DNA of 64,000 nucleotides from Faecalibacterium taiwanense (GCF_036632915.2 NZ_CP155552.1:1674001-1738000); one strand, 5' to 3'. Shown: positions 17,848 through 27,975, counted from the first letter of the stretch. Made by a program: numbers and translations. Notes: a model not told the origin generated them from the sequence alone.

Positions 17848-17893
17848 GGGCCGTCGTGCCGGCTTTCTTGCGACAAAACTCCCCTGACGGCCC
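17848..17893. repeat. Intergenic inverted repeat between aspT end and secD
   Basis: GGGCCGTC (17848-17855) and GACGGCCC (17886-17893) form a perfect 8-bp inverted repeat, and other short GC-rich palindromes lie on either side. On the minus strand it follows the aminotransferase and precedes secD. No long T run follows, so it is not a standard terminator. Its role is unknown. Confidence 0.4.
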
Positions 17894-17929
17894 AGACGGG
17901 CCGCACAGAGGAGATAAAATCAAAAAATG

Positions 17930-19213
17930 TTAGTCTGCCTTGTCAGCCAGCAGTTTTTCTGCCACAGCCAGACGCACACAGATGCACAGCAGTTCGGAAG
18001 CGGTTTCCACCTCGTCCAGACTGGGATAGGTGGGCGCAATGCGCAGGTGAGAATCCTCGGGGTCCTTGTGATAGGGATATGCAGAACCGGCACCGGTCAG
18101 GGTCAGACCCGCATCCTTGCACAGACCCGCCACGCGCTTTGCACAGCCGGGCATCACATACAGGCTGATGAAGTAGCCGCCCTTGGGGTCCGTCCAGTGG
18201 GCAATATCCCCGCAGGGGATGAGGTTGTTCTTGAACGCGGTCTTGACGGCATCAAAGCAGGGCACCAGACGACGACGGTGCTTTGCCATGTGGGCCAGCA
18301 CACCTTCCTTGTTCTTCAGGAAGCGGACGTGGCGCAGCTGGTTCATCTTGTCGTAGCTGATGATCATGACCGAGAAGCGCTTGCAGATATACTTCATGCT
18401 GCTCTCGCTGCAGGCAATGGCAGAGACGCCTGCGCCCGGGAAGGTGATCTTGCTGGTGGAAGTGAACATGAACACACGGTTTTCGTTGCCGTACTTCTTG
18501 CTCTCGTTCAGCAGCACCGGAGTCTCGATGATCTCATCGGTCAGGTGATGGACGATATAGGCTTCATCCCAGAAGATCTTGAAATCAGGCGCAGCGGTCT
18601 TCATCTTGGCAAAACGCTCGATGGTCTCATCGCTGTAGGTGTAGCCATCGGGGTTGGAATACTGCGGCACACACCAGATGCCCTTGATGTCAGGATCCTC
18701 GGCCACCAGCTTTTCCACAATGTCCATATCCGGGCCATTGGGGGTCATAGGCACACTGATCAGCTCAAAGCCAAACTCCTCGGTAATAGCAAAGTGACGG
18801 TCATAGCCGGGCACCGGGCAGAGGAACTTGCGCTTCTCCACCTGAGACCAGGGGCACGGAGACTCCGGGAAACCGAACACATAGCCGATATTGACGAGGT
18901 TATACATCAGCTGCAGGCTGGAGTTGCCGCCCACGAACACTTCCTCCGGCTTTACGCCAAAGACATCCGCAAACAGCACGCGGGCCTCCTGCAGGCCTTC
19001 CAGCTCGCCATAGTTGCGGGCATCCGTGCCAGCATCGGTGGTGTAATCATTCATCTTCAGCAGGTCCATGGCCAGATCCATCTGGTGAGGGCCGGGCTTG
19101 CCGCGGGCCATATTCAGCTTGAGGCCCTTGGCCTGAAATTCCTTGTACTTTGCTTCAAGCGCTGCCTTTTCGGCAGTGAGTTCATCACGATTCATTGCAA
19201 GATAATTTGCCAT
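17930..19213 (-). CDS. Aminotransferase class I, AspT-like (type Ic aspartate aminotransferase family)
   Basis: PLP-dependent enzyme of about 427 residues. It shows the ARGKPGP and GGNSSLQLMYN segments of the AspT subgroup, YSNPDGYTYS, the FWDEAYIVHHL aspartate region and STSKITFPGAGVS, where the lysine after STS is the expected PLP-binding residue. The likely reaction is aspartate + 2-oxoglutarate to oxaloacetate + glutamate; substrate choice is inferred from family. The start is taken as the ATG at 19213 with a GGAG site 10 bases upstream, not the in-frame codon at 19222. It has its own promoter at 19321-19349. Confidence 0.9.
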   Translation of the reverse strand: MANYLAMNRDELTAEKAALEAKYKEFQAKGLKLNMARGKPGPHQMDLAMDLLKMNDYTTDAGTDARNYGELEGLQEARVLFADVFGVKPEEVFVGGNSSLQLMYNLVNIGYVFGFPESPCPWSQVEKRKFLCPVPGYDRHFAITEEFGFELISVPMTPNGPDMDIVEKLVAEDPDIKGIWCVPQYSNPDGYTYSDETIERFAKMKTAAPDFKIFWDEAYIVHHLTDEIIETPVLLNESKKYGNENRVFMFTSTSKITFPGAGVSAIACSESSMKYICKRFSVMIISYDKMNQLRHVRFLKNKEGVLAHMAKHRRRLVPCFDAVKTAFKNNLIPCGDIAHWTDPKGGYFISLYVMPGCAKRVAGLCKDAGLTLTGAGSAYPYHKDPEDSHLRIAPTYPSLDEVETASELLCICVRLAVAEKLLADKAD

Positions 19214-19320
19214 TAGAAACACACTCCTTTATCGTACTTCCTGTTACCCATAGCGCCAGAGCGGCATTTTGCGGAGCATTCCTGCCAGGGAGCGTTCCCC
19301 ATGCCATTCCAGACCTTAAT

Positions 19321-19349
19321 ATTATAGTACATTTTGCCCTCAGAAACAA
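19321..19349 (-). promoter_or_regulatory. Promoter of the AspT-like aminotransferase
   Basis: TTGTTT (19344-19349) and TATAAT (19321-19326) are separated by 17 bases on the minus strand, about 110 bases before the start codon. Between this and the clpX stop a small CAAAAGC/GCTTTTG hairpin (about 19370-19390) probably ends clpX transcription. Confidence 0.8.
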
Positions 19350-19443
19350 GAATAATAAAGCAAAAAGCCCTGCCAAAAGCAAAAAGCTTTTGAAACAGAG
19401 CTTGAATGCCGGGTCTTTGCTCCCCTGCTGTACGCTAAAAGCG

Positions 19444-20766
19444 TCAGCTCAGAGCGACCTGATTTTTATAGCGCTTGCGCACCGCGCCGTATTCCAGATG
19501 TGCTTCGCCGCCTTCCACGGTATCTTCATCCACAGTTACGCGGATGATGGTAGCATCGGTGGGCACCTCGTACATGATGGGCAGCAGAATGCTTTCCATC
19601 ACGCTGCGCAGGCCGCGGGCACCGGTCTTGCGCTCGATCGTCTTGCGGGCAATGGCGTGGAGCGCTTCATCCGTGAAGTTCAGTTCCACATTATCCATGC
19701 TCAGAAGTTCCTTATACTGCTTCACAAGGCTGTTGCGCGGCTCCTTGAGCACGCGAACCAGAGCGTCCTCGTCCAGATCGTCCAGCACGGTAATGACCGG
19801 CAGACGGCCGATCAGTTCCGGGATCAGGCCGAACTTGACCAGATCGTGGGGTTCCACCTTGCGCAGCAGAGCCTTCTCTGCTTCGCTGGAATTATCCTTC
19901 AGGCTGCTGCCGAAGCCCAGTGCGGACTTATCGGTGCGGCGCAGGATATACTTATCCAAGCCATCAAATGCACCGCCGCAGATGAACAGGATGTTGGTGG
20001 TGTCGATCTGGATGAACTCCTGCTGCGGGTGCTTGCGGCCGCCCTGCGGAGGAACATTGCTCACAGTGCCCTCCAAAATCTTCAACAGGGCCTGCTGCAC
20101 GCCCTCACCGCCCACATCGCGGGTGATGGAGGGGTTCTCACTCTTGCGGGTGATCTTGTCGATCTCGTCGATATAGATAATACCGATCTGTGCCTTCTGC
20201 ACATCAAAATCCGCTGCTTGGATCAACTTGAGCAGAATGTTTTCCACATCCTCGCCCACATAACCGGCTTCGGTCAGGGTGGTGGCATCGGCAATGGCGA
20301 AGGGAACGCCCAGCATTTTTGCCAGAGTCTGTGCCAGCAGGGTCTTGCCCACGCCGGAAGGACCCAGCAGCAGCACGTTGGACTTCTGCAGCTCCACATC
20401 GCTGCCCTTGCCGCTGAGGATGCGCTTGTAGTGGTTGTAGACCGAGACGGCCAGCACACGCTTTGCCTCGTCCTGACCGATCACATACTGATCCAGACCT
20501 TCCTTGATCTCAGCCGGGGTCAGGATGTTGATATCCAGATTGTCCGCAGGCTGGATGTGTGCACGGTTTGCACCGCGGGCCGGTCGGGCGCTTTTGGGCT
20601 GATCCGGCTTGTCGGAAAGCAGGTCGTGGCACAGGCCGATGCATTCGCTGCAGATATTGACACCGGGGCCGATGATCATACGCTCCACTTCGTCCTGATG
20701 CTTTCCGCAGAAGCTGCAGACCAGATCCTTTTCGTTTTTGTCTCTGCCGGAATTGTTATTTGCCAT
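19444..20766 (-). CDS. clpX: ATP-dependent Clp protease ATP-binding subunit ClpX
   Basis: AAA+ unfoldase that recognises substrates and feeds them to ClpP. The 440 residues start with the zinc-binding domain (CSFCGK, CSECI), followed by Walker A GPSGVGKT near residue 127, Walker [10 protein letters not shown] and the ClpP-interacting region. The length matches the family. It lies 41 bases after clpP on the same strand. Confidence 0.98.
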   Translation of the reverse strand: MANNNSGRDKNEKDLVCSFCGKHQDEVERMIIGPGVNICSECIGLCHDLLSDKPDQPKSARPARGANRAHIQPADNLDINILTPAEIKEGLDQYVIGQDEAKRVLAVSVYNHYKRILSGKGSDVELQKSNVLLLGPSGVGKTLLAQTLAKMLGVPFAIADATTLTEAGYVGEDVENILLKLIQAADFDVQKAQIGIIYIDEIDKITRKSENPSITRDVGGEGVQQALLKILEGTVSNVPPQGGRKHPQQEFIQIDTTNILFICGGAFDGLDKYILRRTDKSALGFGSSLKDNSSEAEKALLRKVEPHDLVKFGLIPELIGRLPVITVLDDLDEDALVRVLKEPRNSLVKQYKELLSMDNVELNFTDEALHAIARKTIERKTGARGLRSVMESILLPIMYEVPTDATIIRVTVDEDTVEGGEAHLEYGAVRKRYKNQVALS

Positions 20767-20807
20767 AGCTGTTTTTCCTTATCCTGGGTAAATTAAATGT
20801 CGGCGGC

Positions 20808-21404
20808 TCAGCGGTGGGCAATGACCTCATCGATCAGGCCGTATTCCTTTGCCTGCAGTGCGGACATATAGTTGTCGCGCTCGGTATCCAGCTGGATCTT
20901 TTCCAGCGGCTGGCCGGTGTACTCGCTGAGCATGCGGTTCATCTTATCGCGGATATACACCATGTGCTCGGCATGGATCTTGATATCGGTGGTCTGGCCG
21001 GAAAGGCCGCCGCCCTGCCCGCCAATCAGCGGCTGATGGATCAGAATTTCCGAGTTGGGCAGTGCAAAACGCTTCCCCTTGGTGCCGCTTGCCAGCAGGA
21101 AGGCACCCATGGAAGCTGCCATGCCCATGCAGATGGTGGAAACATCGCACTTGATATACTGCATGGTATCGTGGATGGCCATGCCGGCGCTGATGGAGCC
21201 GCCGGGGCTGTTGATATACAGGCTGATGTCCTTGTCCGGGTCCTGCCCTTCCAGATACAGCAGCTGTGCCACAACAAGGCTGGCGGAGGTATCGTTGACA
21301 TCCTCGCTCAGAACGATGATGCGATCGTTCAAAAGACGGGAGAAAATATCATAGGAACGCTCGCCATGGGACGACTGTTCCACAACGTAAGGAACAAAAC
21401 TCAT
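20808..21404 (-). CDS. clpP: ATP-dependent Clp protease proteolytic subunit ClpP
   Basis: Serine protease of 198 residues forming the tetradecameric chamber. The catalytic serine lies in GMAASMGAF, the histidine in LIHQPL and the aspartate in DTERDNY. The ATG at 21404 has a perfect AGGAGG site. It is flanked by tig upstream, separated by a 17-bp inverted repeat, and by clpX downstream. No CtsR box or CIRCE element was found before it. Confidence 0.98.
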   Translation of the reverse strand: MSFVPYVVEQSSHGERSYDIFSRLLNDRIIVLSEDVNDTSASLVVAQLLYLEGQDPDKDISLYINSPGGSISAGMAIHDTMQYIKCDVSTICMGMAASMGAFLLASGTKGKRFALPNSEILIHQPLIGGQGGGLSGQTTDIKIHAEHMVYIRDKMNRMLSEYTGQPLEKIQLDTERDNYMSALQAKEYGLIDEVIAHR

Positions 21405-21439
21405 AAAGTTCGCCTCCTGAAATGGAATATAGTATTTGC

Positions 21440-21490
21440 AAAATTGACCGATACGGTTTCCCTGCCGGTTCTGCCGTATCGGTCAATTTT
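21440..21490. terminator. Perfect 17-bp inverted repeat between tig and clpP
   Basis: Bases 21440-21456 and 21474-21490 are perfect reverse complements, with a 17-base loop and A/T-rich ends, so either strand would give a GC stem ending in U residues. On the minus strand it lies after tig and before clpP and probably limits read-through or protects a processed 3' end. An operator role is also possible. Confidence 0.7.
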
Positions 21491-21550
21491 TACAACCTTT
21501 GATTGAAACCGTGCAGCATACTGCCCGCTTCAAAGGAACACAGGAGCTGA

Positions 21551-22867
21551 TTACTCAGCGTCTGCAGCCTTCTCTTCCTCAGCAGCCTTCTCCACGATGT
21601 TTGCGTGGCTCTTGATGAAGTCGATGGCCTTGTTGATGGCCAGATCCTTCTTCAGGTCGTCAACATTGACCAGCTCACGAACCTTGTCCTCTTCCATCTT
21701 GTACTGGTCAGCGATGCGCTTGATCTCAGCGGAAACTTCCTCCTCGGAAGCCTCGATGTTCTCAGCAGCAGCAACAGCCTCCAGAGCCAGACGGATCTTG
21801 ACCTGCTTCTCAGCCTGCGGCATGAAGGAAGCGCGGAACTGCTCCATAGTCTGGCCCATATACTTCAGGTAGTCCTCGAGGCGCAGGCCCTGCTGCTCCA
21901 CGCGGAATGCGAAGTCGTTGACCATCTCGTCCATGCGGGCATCATACATTGCCTGGGGGATCTCACCCTCCATGCTCTCGATGACCTGATCCACCAGAGC
22001 GTTCTCAACAGCCAGATCGTCCTGCTTGTCCAACTGCTCCTGATTGTTCTTGCGGATGGAAGCCTTGAACTCGTCCAGAGTGTCGTACTCAGAGCAATCC
22101 TTAGCCAGCTCGTCATCCAGAGCAGGCAGCTCCTTGTACTTCACTTCGTGCAGCTTGATCTTGAACACAGCAGCCTTGCCAGCCAGTTCGGCAGCCTGAT
22201 ACTCGGTGGGGAAGGTAACATTCACGTCGAACTCTTCGCCAGCGGAGTGGCCCACGATCTGATCCTCAAAGCCGGGGATGAAGCTGCCGCTGCCCAGAGT
22301 CAGGCTGTAGTGCTCAGCCTTGCCGCCCTCGAAAGCCACGCCATCGACGAAGCCCTCGAAGTCGATATCAGCGATGTCGCCGTTCTCAGCAGCGCCCTCA
22401 CGGGTCAGCTCACGGGCATTGCGCTCCTGCACACGCTTCAGCTCAGCTTCAACAGCCTCGTCAGAAACAGTATGGACAGTCTTTTCAACTGTCAGACCAT
22501 TGTAGCTGCCAATCTTGACTTCAGGCTTGACAGCGACCTTGACGGTCAGGGTGACACCGTTGGTCTCATCAGCAGAGTCAACAGTGACCTCCGGACGGCC
22601 GACCGGCTCAACGCCAGCTTCCTTGACAGCAGCCTCGAAAGCCTCGGGGAACAGCTCATTGATGGCATCATAGGTAAAGACATCAGCGCCGTACATCTTC
22701 TCGATCAGAGCGCGGGGAGCCTTGCCCTTACGGAAGCCGGGAACAGCGTACTTCTTGCCTTCCTTCTTGAAAACATCGGCAACAGCCTTCTTGAAAGCCT
22801 CTGCGTCGATGGAGAACTGCAGTTCTGCCATGCTCTTCTCGAGCTTTTCACACTTGATGAAATTCAT
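21551..22867 (-). CDS. tig: Trigger factor (ribosome-associated chaperone)
   Basis: Folding helper at the ribosome exit tunnel. The 438-residue protein has an N-terminal ribosome-binding domain with PGFRKGKAPR (signature GFRxGxxP), a central FKBP-type PPIase domain and a helical C-terminal domain. The start used is the ATG at 22867 with GGAGG 8 bases upstream; an ATG 5 codons earlier has no site. It ends in a Glu/Ala-rich tail. A -10 TATAAT at 23014-23019 with a weak TGGCAA 17 bases upstream forms a probable promoter. Confidence 0.97.
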   Translation of the reverse strand: MNFIKCEKLEKSMAELQFSIDAEAFKKAVADVFKKEGKKYAVPGFRKGKAPRALIEKMYGADVFTYDAINELFPEAFEAAVKEAGVEPVGRPEVTVDSADETNGVTLTVKVAVKPEVKIGSYNGLTVEKTVHTVSDEAVEAELKRVQERNARELTREGAAENGDIADIDFEGFVDGVAFEGGKAEHYSLTLGSGSFIPGFEDQIVGHSAGEEFDVNVTFPTEYQAAELAGKAAVFKIKLHEVKYKELPALDDELAKDCSEYDTLDEFKASIRKNNQEQLDKQDDLAVENALVDQVIESMEGEIPQAMYDARMDEMVNDFAFRVEQQGLRLEDYLKYMGQTMEQFRASFMPQAEKQVKIRLALEAVAAAENIEASEEEVSAEIKRIADQYKMEEDKVRELVNVDDLKKDLAINKAIDFIKSHANIVEKAAEEEKAADAE

Positions 22868-23013
22868 TTGTTTTTCCTCCACTCAAAAATTCTATTGCGC
22901 AGGGCAGGAAGTTTTTGCCCTTTGCAACCGCGCACTGCGTCCTGGATGAACTTGCTTTTGCAATATGCGGGGACGCGCGCGCTCAATTGGGTGCAACAAT
23001 CGCGTCAAAAACT

Positions 23014-23042
23014 ATTATAGCACGCTCCTGACACAATTGCCA
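23014..23042 (-). promoter_or_regulatory. Probable promoter of tig
   Basis: A perfect TATAAT at 23014-23019 on the minus strand, with TGGCAA about 17 bases upstream as a weak -35. It lies about 150 bases before the tig start, leaving a leader with a GGGCA/TGCCC hairpin. Confidence 0.6.
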
Positions 23043-23076
23043 GCCCAAATTGTTAATTTTTATTGGTTTTAACGGT

Positions 23077-23760
23077 TCAATTGATGCGGTACGGGCAAAA
23101 ACGCAGCCCATCGGCACTGACCAGCTTGTAGTGGATGCCATCCACATCGCCCTGCACCGCATAGCGGATGGCATTGCCGTGCAGATGGCCATAGTAGCAG
23201 GTCCTGATGCTGTATTCCTTTAAGGTGGCTACGATCTCCGGCGCACTGGTGCCGGTATACACCGGCGGATAGTGCAGGAACACCAGCTTTTCCAGCCCGG
23301 GTTCGGCGGCATCCAAGCTCATGCGCAGCCGTCCGATCTCGCGGTTCATCACCTTTTCGTCGTGGGCCTCGCCTGCATCAAACAGCCAGCCGCGGGTACC
23401 GCACAGTGCATACCCCTCTACACTGTAAGAGTTGTTGTGCAGAATGTGCAGGGTATCAAAGCCTTCTGCTTTGAGGTAGGCATTCATCTTGTTCACGGTA
23501 GACCACCAGTAATCGTGGTTGCCCTTCATGATGATCTTCTGCCCGGGCAGGCTCTGCAGAAATTCAAAATCCTTACGGGTATCGGTCAGGCGCATGGCCC
23601 AGCTGATATCGCCCGCCAATACAATGGTATCCTCTGGTTTGATGAGCTTGCGCCAGTTTTTCTCAAGGCGCTCCACATAATCATTCCAGCCGGGAAAAAT
23701 ATCCATCGGCTTGGAAGCGCCCAGAGAAAGGTGGGTATCGCCAAGCACAAAAAGTGCCAT
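23077..23760 (-). CDS. Calcineurin-like metallophosphoesterase
   Basis: A 227-residue protein with the metal-binding motifs of the superfamily in order: GDTHL, GDISW, GNHDYWW, and GHLHG near the C-terminus. These coordinate two metals for phosphoester cleavage. No signal peptide is present, so it acts in the cytoplasm. The substrate cannot be predicted. The ATG at 23760 has an AGGAG site; it lies 34 bases after thrC and is probably the last gene of that operon. Confidence 0.88.
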   Translation of the reverse strand: MALFVLGDTHLSLGASKPMDIFPGWNDYVERLEKNWRKLIKPEDTIVLAGDISWAMRLTDTRKDFEFLQSLPGQKIIMKGNHDYWWSTVNKMNAYLKAEGFDTLHILHNNSYSVEGYALCGTRGWLFDAGEAHDEKVMNREIGRLRMSLDAAEPGLEKLVFLHYPPVYTGTSAPEIVATLKEYSIRTCYYGHLHGNAIRYAVQGDVDGIHYKLVSADGLRFCPYRIN

Positions 23761-23794
23761 GTTTTTTCTCCTGTTCTAAATGCAGCAGGATGCG

Positions 23795-25255
23795 TTATTC
23801 CTGATAGCCCAGCGCCACCTCGGCGATCTGCGCAGGATCGATCACGGTGTTAAAGCGCTCCGGCTTCTGGCGCAGCGCGGCAAGGCTTGCCGGTGCGGTA
23901 TGCGCGGTAGCTGCTTCCAGCTGCTGCATTGCTTCAAAATCATTTTCCGGGGCGGTGCGGCCCAGTGCTTCCAGCACACTGCGCGGGAACTTGAAGGGAG
24001 ACGCGGTGGACAGCACCACCATGGGCACGCCCTCGCGCTTTTTCTGCGCTGCCACATGGAACGCAACGGCGGTGTGGGTATCACACAGGTAATTGTCCTT
24101 CTCGTAGCGGACACGGATCTCCCCTGCCACTTCTTCCTCACTGCTCCAGCCGCAGGAGAAGTTCTCCTGAATGGCAGCCAGCGTCTCCGGACGCACAGTA
24201 TAGCTGCCAGTCTCGGCAAGGCTCTTCATCAGGCCCGCCACCTCGGCATCACTGCCGGTGACATGGTACAGAAGGCGCTCGAGGTTCGAGGACACCAGAA
24301 TGTCCATGCTGGGCGAGGTGGTCTTGAAGAACTCCCGCTTTGCGGTGTAGGTGCCGGTGGTGAGGAAATCGGTCAGCACGTTGTTCTCATTGGAAGCGCA
24401 GACCAGCTTGCCTACGGGCAGGCCCATGCGCTTTGCATAGTAGCCTGCCAGAATGTCGCCGAAGTTGCCGGTGGGTACGCAGAAGTCCACTTCATCGCCG
24501 AAGGTGATCCTGCCCGCCTTGAGCAGCTGGGCATAGGCGGCAAAGTAATAGACGATCTGCGGCACCAGACGGCCCCAGTTGATGGAGTTGGCGCTGGACA
24601 GGCGGATGTTCCGCTTGGCAAGCTCTGCTGCAATGGCAGTGTCACCAAAGACCTTCTTCACACCGGTCTGTGCATCATCAAAGTTGCCGCGCACAGCGTA
24701 CACTGCCACGTTGGCGCCCTCCTGCGTTGCCATCTGCAGGCGCTGGATCTCGCTGGTGCCGCCCGTGGGATAGAACACTGCGATCTCCACGCCCGGGATA
24801 TCATGGTAGCCGTCCAGAGCTGCCTTTCCGGTATCGCCGCTGGTCGCCACAAGGATCAGGGTCTTTTCCGTGCGGCCCAGATTCTTTTTGGCTTCCACCA
24901 GAAGCTTCGGCATCAGCTGCAGAGCATAATCCTTGAATGCACAGGTAGGGCCATGCCACAGCTCTAAGGCATAGGTGTCCCCTTCCACCGGGGCAAGATA
25001 GCCTGCCTTGCCGCCAAAGGCCTCTCCGTAGGTCTTGTGGGCAGCTTCAGTCAGGAAATCCTGCGAGTAGTCGGTCAGATATTCTTTGATGACGGCAGCT
25101 GCCATGGCCGGGTAGTCCAGCTCGCACAGTGCCTTCACATCCACCTGCGGAAAGCTTTCCGGTACAAACAGACCTCCCTCGTTGGACAGGCCCTGTGCGA
25201 TTGCTTCCGAGGAAGTCACTTTGCGGTTTTGGTCTCTGGTACTAAAAAACTGCAT
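23795..25255 (-). CDS. thrC: Threonine synthase
   Basis: PLP enzyme converting O-phosphohomoserine to threonine. The 486 residues begin QFFSTRDQNRKVTSSEAI-like, typical of the long ThrC class, and carry the PLP lysine in CAFKDYALQ near residue 110 and the phosphate-binding loop ATSGDTGKAA. The chosen start is the ATG at 25255 with AAGGAG, 26 codons inside the longest frame. No other thr genes are adjacent. Confidence 0.96.
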   Translation of the reverse strand: MQFFSTRDQNRKVTSSEAIAQGLSNEGGLFVPESFPQVDVKALCELDYPAMAAAVIKEYLTDYSQDFLTEAAHKTYGEAFGGKAGYLAPVEGDTYALELWHGPTCAFKDYALQLMPKLLVEAKKNLGRTEKTLILVATSGDTGKAALDGYHDIPGVEIAVFYPTGGTSEIQRLQMATQEGANVAVYAVRGNFDDAQTGVKKVFGDTAIAAELAKRNIRLSSANSINWGRLVPQIVYYFAAYAQLLKAGRITFGDEVDFCVPTGNFGDILAGYYAKRMGLPVGKLVCASNENNVLTDFLTTGTYTAKREFFKTTSPSMDILVSSNLERLLYHVTGSDAEVAGLMKSLAETGSYTVRPETLAAIQENFSCGWSSEEEVAGEIRVRYEKDNYLCDTHTAVAFHVAAQKKREGVPMVVLSTASPFKFPRSVLEALGRTAPENDFEAMQQLEAATAHTAPASLAALRQKPERFNTVIDPAQIAEVALGYQE

Positions 25256-25354
25256 TGTTGTCGCTCCTTTTTCGCCGTAGAACGTGCAAAGCACGCTCTT
25301 CTGCTGTGGCAGAGAAGCCCTCTGCCCGTACATTTTCCCACCGGGGCCGTTGCT

Positions 25355-25717
25355 TTACGTGAGAAAAGCGCCCCTTATAATATGTACCATCCAGCGCCCG
25401 CTGTCAAGAGGGAACACTTCTGCCACGTCAAATCGCACCGGTGCATCGCTCAGGCCATTCTGCTGCAGATAACACTGTGCTGCACGGATCAGGCGGCGCT
25501 GTTTGGGCCGGTCCACCGCTTCTGCCGGGCTGGCCAGAGAGCCTTCCGCACGGGTCTTGACCTCACAGATGACAATGGTCCCATCCGGCTCCTGCACCAC
25601 AACATCCAGCTCACCCATCCGGGTGTGGAAGTTGTGTGCCAGCAGCCTGCAGCCCTGCTTCTGATACCAGCGGGCCGCAGCAGCTTCTCCCCTGCGCCCT
25701 GTCTCGGCGCGGTTCAC
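25355..25717 (-). CDS. yraN: YraN/UPF0102 family nuclease-like protein
   Basis: A 120-residue protein with the family core GELDVVVQE and VICEVKTR (restriction-endonuclease-like D-ExK pattern). The start is a GTG at 25717 that overlaps the rnhB stop (GTGA). The family commonly neighbours rnhB and is thought to be a DNA-processing nuclease; activity is inferred from the fold. Confidence 0.9.
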   Translation of the reverse strand: MNRAETGRRGEAAAARWYQKQGCRLLAHNFHTRMGELDVVVQEPDGTIVICEVKTRAEGSLASPAEAVDRPKQRRLIRAAQCYLQQNGLSDAPVRFDVAEVFPLDSGRWMVHIIRGAFLT

Positions 25718-26361
25718 TTTCCGTTCTCCGGCCAGTAGCCCTGCTTTTTGAGGAAGCTGCGGCGGTAGAACGGCTGGATGCCGTACTGGGCGATCAGCTC
25801 ATAGTGGAGCTTGGTCGGGTAGCCCTTGTGCTTTGCCAGCTGATACTGCGGATACTGTCTGTCCAGTTCCAGCATATAGCGGTCACGGCTGACCTTGGCA
25901 AGGACGGATGCTGCGCCGATGCTGGCACTGGTGGCATCGCCCTTGACCACCGGCTGTGCCGGGACCAGCAGCCCTGCCGGGGTGCGGTTTCCATCCACGA
26001 GAACAAGGTTCGGCACGATGTCCAGCTCTTCCACAGCCTGCTTCATGCCGCCCATGGTGGCGTTGAGGATGTTGTCCCGGTCGATGATCTCCGGCCCCAC
26101 AAAAACAATTTTGTAGGCCAACGCCTTTTCAATGATCTCATCAAACAGAGCTTCCCGCTTTTTCTCGGTAAGCTTTTTGGAGTCGTTGATGCCAAAGACC
26201 GGATTCTCCGGGTCCAGAATACAGGCCGCTACGCACACCGGGCCGCACAGAGGGCCGCGTCCGGCTTCGTCCACGCCTGCAAAGCAGCCATACTGACTGC
26301 GTACAGCGGCATCGTACTCATACAGCGGAGCCGAGATCTCCTCGTCGGAACGGCGCTTCAT
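25714..26361 (-). CDS. rnhB: Ribonuclease HII
   Basis: Removes RNA from RNA-DNA hybrids, including single misincorporated ribonucleotides. The 215 residues contain the signature [14 protein letters not shown] with the D-E catalytic pair near residue 30, and VLVDG further on. It overlaps rbgA upstream (ATGA) and yraN downstream (GTGA). Confidence 0.96.
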   Translation of the reverse strand: MKRRSDEEISAPLYEYDAAVRSQYGCFAGVDEAGRGPLCGPVCVAACILDPENPVFGINDSKKLTEKKREALFDEIIEKALAYKIVFVGPEIIDRDNILNATMGGMKQAVEELDIVPNLVLVDGNRTPAGLLVPAQPVVKGDATSASIGAASVLAKVSRDRYMLELDRQYPQYQLAKHKGYPTKLHYELIAQYGIQPFYRRSFLKKQGYWPENGK

Positions 26362-27281
26362 TCGTCATCCTCCTCGGCAAAATCAGCCAGATCATCCCGC
26401 TGCGGCGGACGCTCCAGCGAGATGCGGCCCCACTTGCAGGCGCGGAACTCGTCCACCAGCATAATGGCGCAGCGCTCGGTGTTCACCTCGCCGCCGCGCA
26501 CCAGCAGACCGCGCTTGCGGCCGATGGCTTCCATCAGCTCGTAGGGCGGCAGGGCCAGCGTTTCGGCATCCAGCTTGTAGCGCTGGGCCACAAGGTCGGG
26601 GTAGTTGCGGCGCACCTCGTCCAGCAGGTTCATGGCCAGCTCTTCCACATCCAGAATATCATCCTTGATGGAGCCGATAAAGGCCAGATTGGACGCAATG
26701 GTCTTGGAGTCAAACTTCTTCCACAGTACGCCGGGCATATCCAGCAGATCAAATTTGTCGGTGCTGACCCACTGTTTGCCCTTGGTTACGCCCGGGCGGT
26801 CTGCCGCCTTGGCGCGGGCAGAGCCTGCAAAGGTGTTGATGAAGGTGGATTTGCCCACATTGGGGATGCCGCACAGCATCACCTGTGTTTTGGCACCGCC
26901 CATGCCGCGGTTCTGGCGGCGTTCCAGCAGGCCCGCCAGTTCTTTTTCAATGGCAGCCTTTACCGCATTGGCACCGCCCTTCTGCTTGGCGCTGATGGCC
27001 ACACAGCCGGCATCTGCCGCACGGAAATACTTGATCCACTCTTCCGTTACAGCCGGGTCTGCCAGATCGGCCTTGTTCAGCGCGTATAGTTTCGGCTTGC
27101 GGGCCGTGATGCGCTCGATCTCCGGGTTCAGGCTGGAAAGCGGGATGCGGGCATCCAGCAGCACAAGGCTGGCATCCACGTGCTGGATCTCCTGCTCCAT
27201 CATGCGCAGGGTCTTGGTCATGTGGCCCGGGAACCACTGAATATTGTACTGGTTTGCAAAGCGGGTATCCATTTCGTTCAT
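26358..27281 (-). CDS. rbgA: Ribosome biogenesis GTPase RbgA (YlqF)
   Basis: Circularly permuted GTPase needed for late 50S assembly. The motif order is G4 (NKAD) near residue 70, then G1 (GIPNVGKST) near 130 and G3 (DMPG) near 180, which is diagnostic. About 307 residues from the ATG at 27281 (GGTGG site); the ATG overlaps the lepB stop. Synteny with rplS, lepB and rnhB matches Bacillus. Confidence 0.95.
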   Translation of the reverse strand: MNEMDTRFANQYNIQWFPGHMTKTLRMMEQEIQHVDASLVLLDARIPLSSLNPEIERITARKPKLYALNKADLADPAVTEEWIKYFRAADAGCVAISAKQKGGANAVKAAIEKELAGLLERRQNRGMGGAKTQVMLCGIPNVGKSTFINTFAGSARAKAADRPGVTKGKQWVSTDKFDLLDMPGVLWKKFDSKTIASNLAFIGSIKDDILDVEELAMNLLDEVRRNYPDLVAQRYKLDAETLALPPYELMEAIGRKRGLLVRGGEVNTERCAIMLVDEFRACKWGRISLERPPQRDDLADFAEEDDE

Positions 27282-27826
27282 TTTACCACCCCAAAATCTG
27301 TAAAGGGCATAAAGCACACAAGCACCTTGCCCAGAATATCCCGTTCATCGATGCAGCCCACATAGGTGGAACGGCTGTCCAGTGATTGGTTGCGGTTATC
27401 ACCCATCACGAACACCGTGCCCTCCGGCACCGTATACGGGAAAGTTACATCATAGCCAAGATAGGTAGGCTCTGCAATGTAGTCCTCCTGCAAGACCTCG
27501 CCGTTCACCGCCACGGTGCCGGTCGCATAATCGATGGAGACCGTATCGCCGCCTTTGGCGATGACACGCTTGACCAGCGGTTTACCGTAGGAGGTATAGC
27601 TGTCCACAATGACCACGTCACCACGCTGCGGTGTATAGCCTGCTCCCCACACGATGAGCTTATCACCGTTCACCAGTGTGGGCACCATGGAGCTGCCGTC
27701 CACCTGAATGATGCGGAAGAAAAACGAAAAGATCAGCACCAGCACCAGCGCTGCCGAGATCAATGCCTCGTACCATTCCAGCAGGTTCTGCCCACGCACG
27801 GGCTTTGCCTGTTCCTGTTTTTCCAT
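27278..27826 (-). CDS. lepB: Signal peptidase I
   Basis: Membrane protease that removes signal peptides from exported proteins. The 182 residues have one N-terminal membrane helix, the catalytic serine in GSSMVPTL near residue 46, and the general-base lysine in VKRVIAKGGD near 87, followed by MGDNRNQSLDSR. Length and single anchor fit the Gram-positive Sip type. It precedes and overlaps rbgA. Confidence 0.97.
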   Translation of the reverse strand: MEKQEQAKPVRGQNLLEWYEALISAALVLVLIFSFFFRIIQVDGSSMVPTLVNGDKLIVWGAGYTPQRGDVVIVDSYTSYGKPLVKRVIAKGGDTVSIDYATGTVAVNGEVLQEDYIAEPTYLGYDVTFPYTVPEGTVFVMGDNRNQSLDSRSTYVGCIDERDILGKVLVCFMPFTDFGVVK

Positions 27827-27867
27827 ATCCGGTACACCTCACCTTCTGGTTTTACACTGCTGACCCG

Positions 27868-27897
27868 ATTATACCGCAGCCGACAGGCTCTTCGCAA
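27868..27897 (-). promoter_or_regulatory. Promoter of the lepB operon
   Basis: TTGCGA (27892-27897) and TATAAT (27868-27873) are 18 bases apart on the minus strand, about 40 bases before lepB. This sits after the rplS terminator, so lepB-rbgA-rnhB-yraN forms a separate transcript. Confidence 0.7.
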
Positions 27898-27944
27898 GAA
27901 CGGTGCCTGCAAAAAGCCGCATTTTTTCCGAAATTTTGATAAAG

Positions 27945-27975
27945 AAAAAAGGGACAACAAGGTTGTCCCTTTTTT
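27945..27975 (-). terminator. Rho-independent terminator of rplS
   Basis: A GGGACAA/TTGTCCC stem flanked by A and T runs gives a symmetrical hairpin with a U tail on either strand. It lies about 20 bases after the rplS stop. Confidence 0.88.

Noticed and set aside
21405..23076. CtsR box or CIRCE element near the clp genes
   Set aside because: No GGTCAAA repeats and no TTAGCACTC inverted repeat were found in the intergenic spaces.
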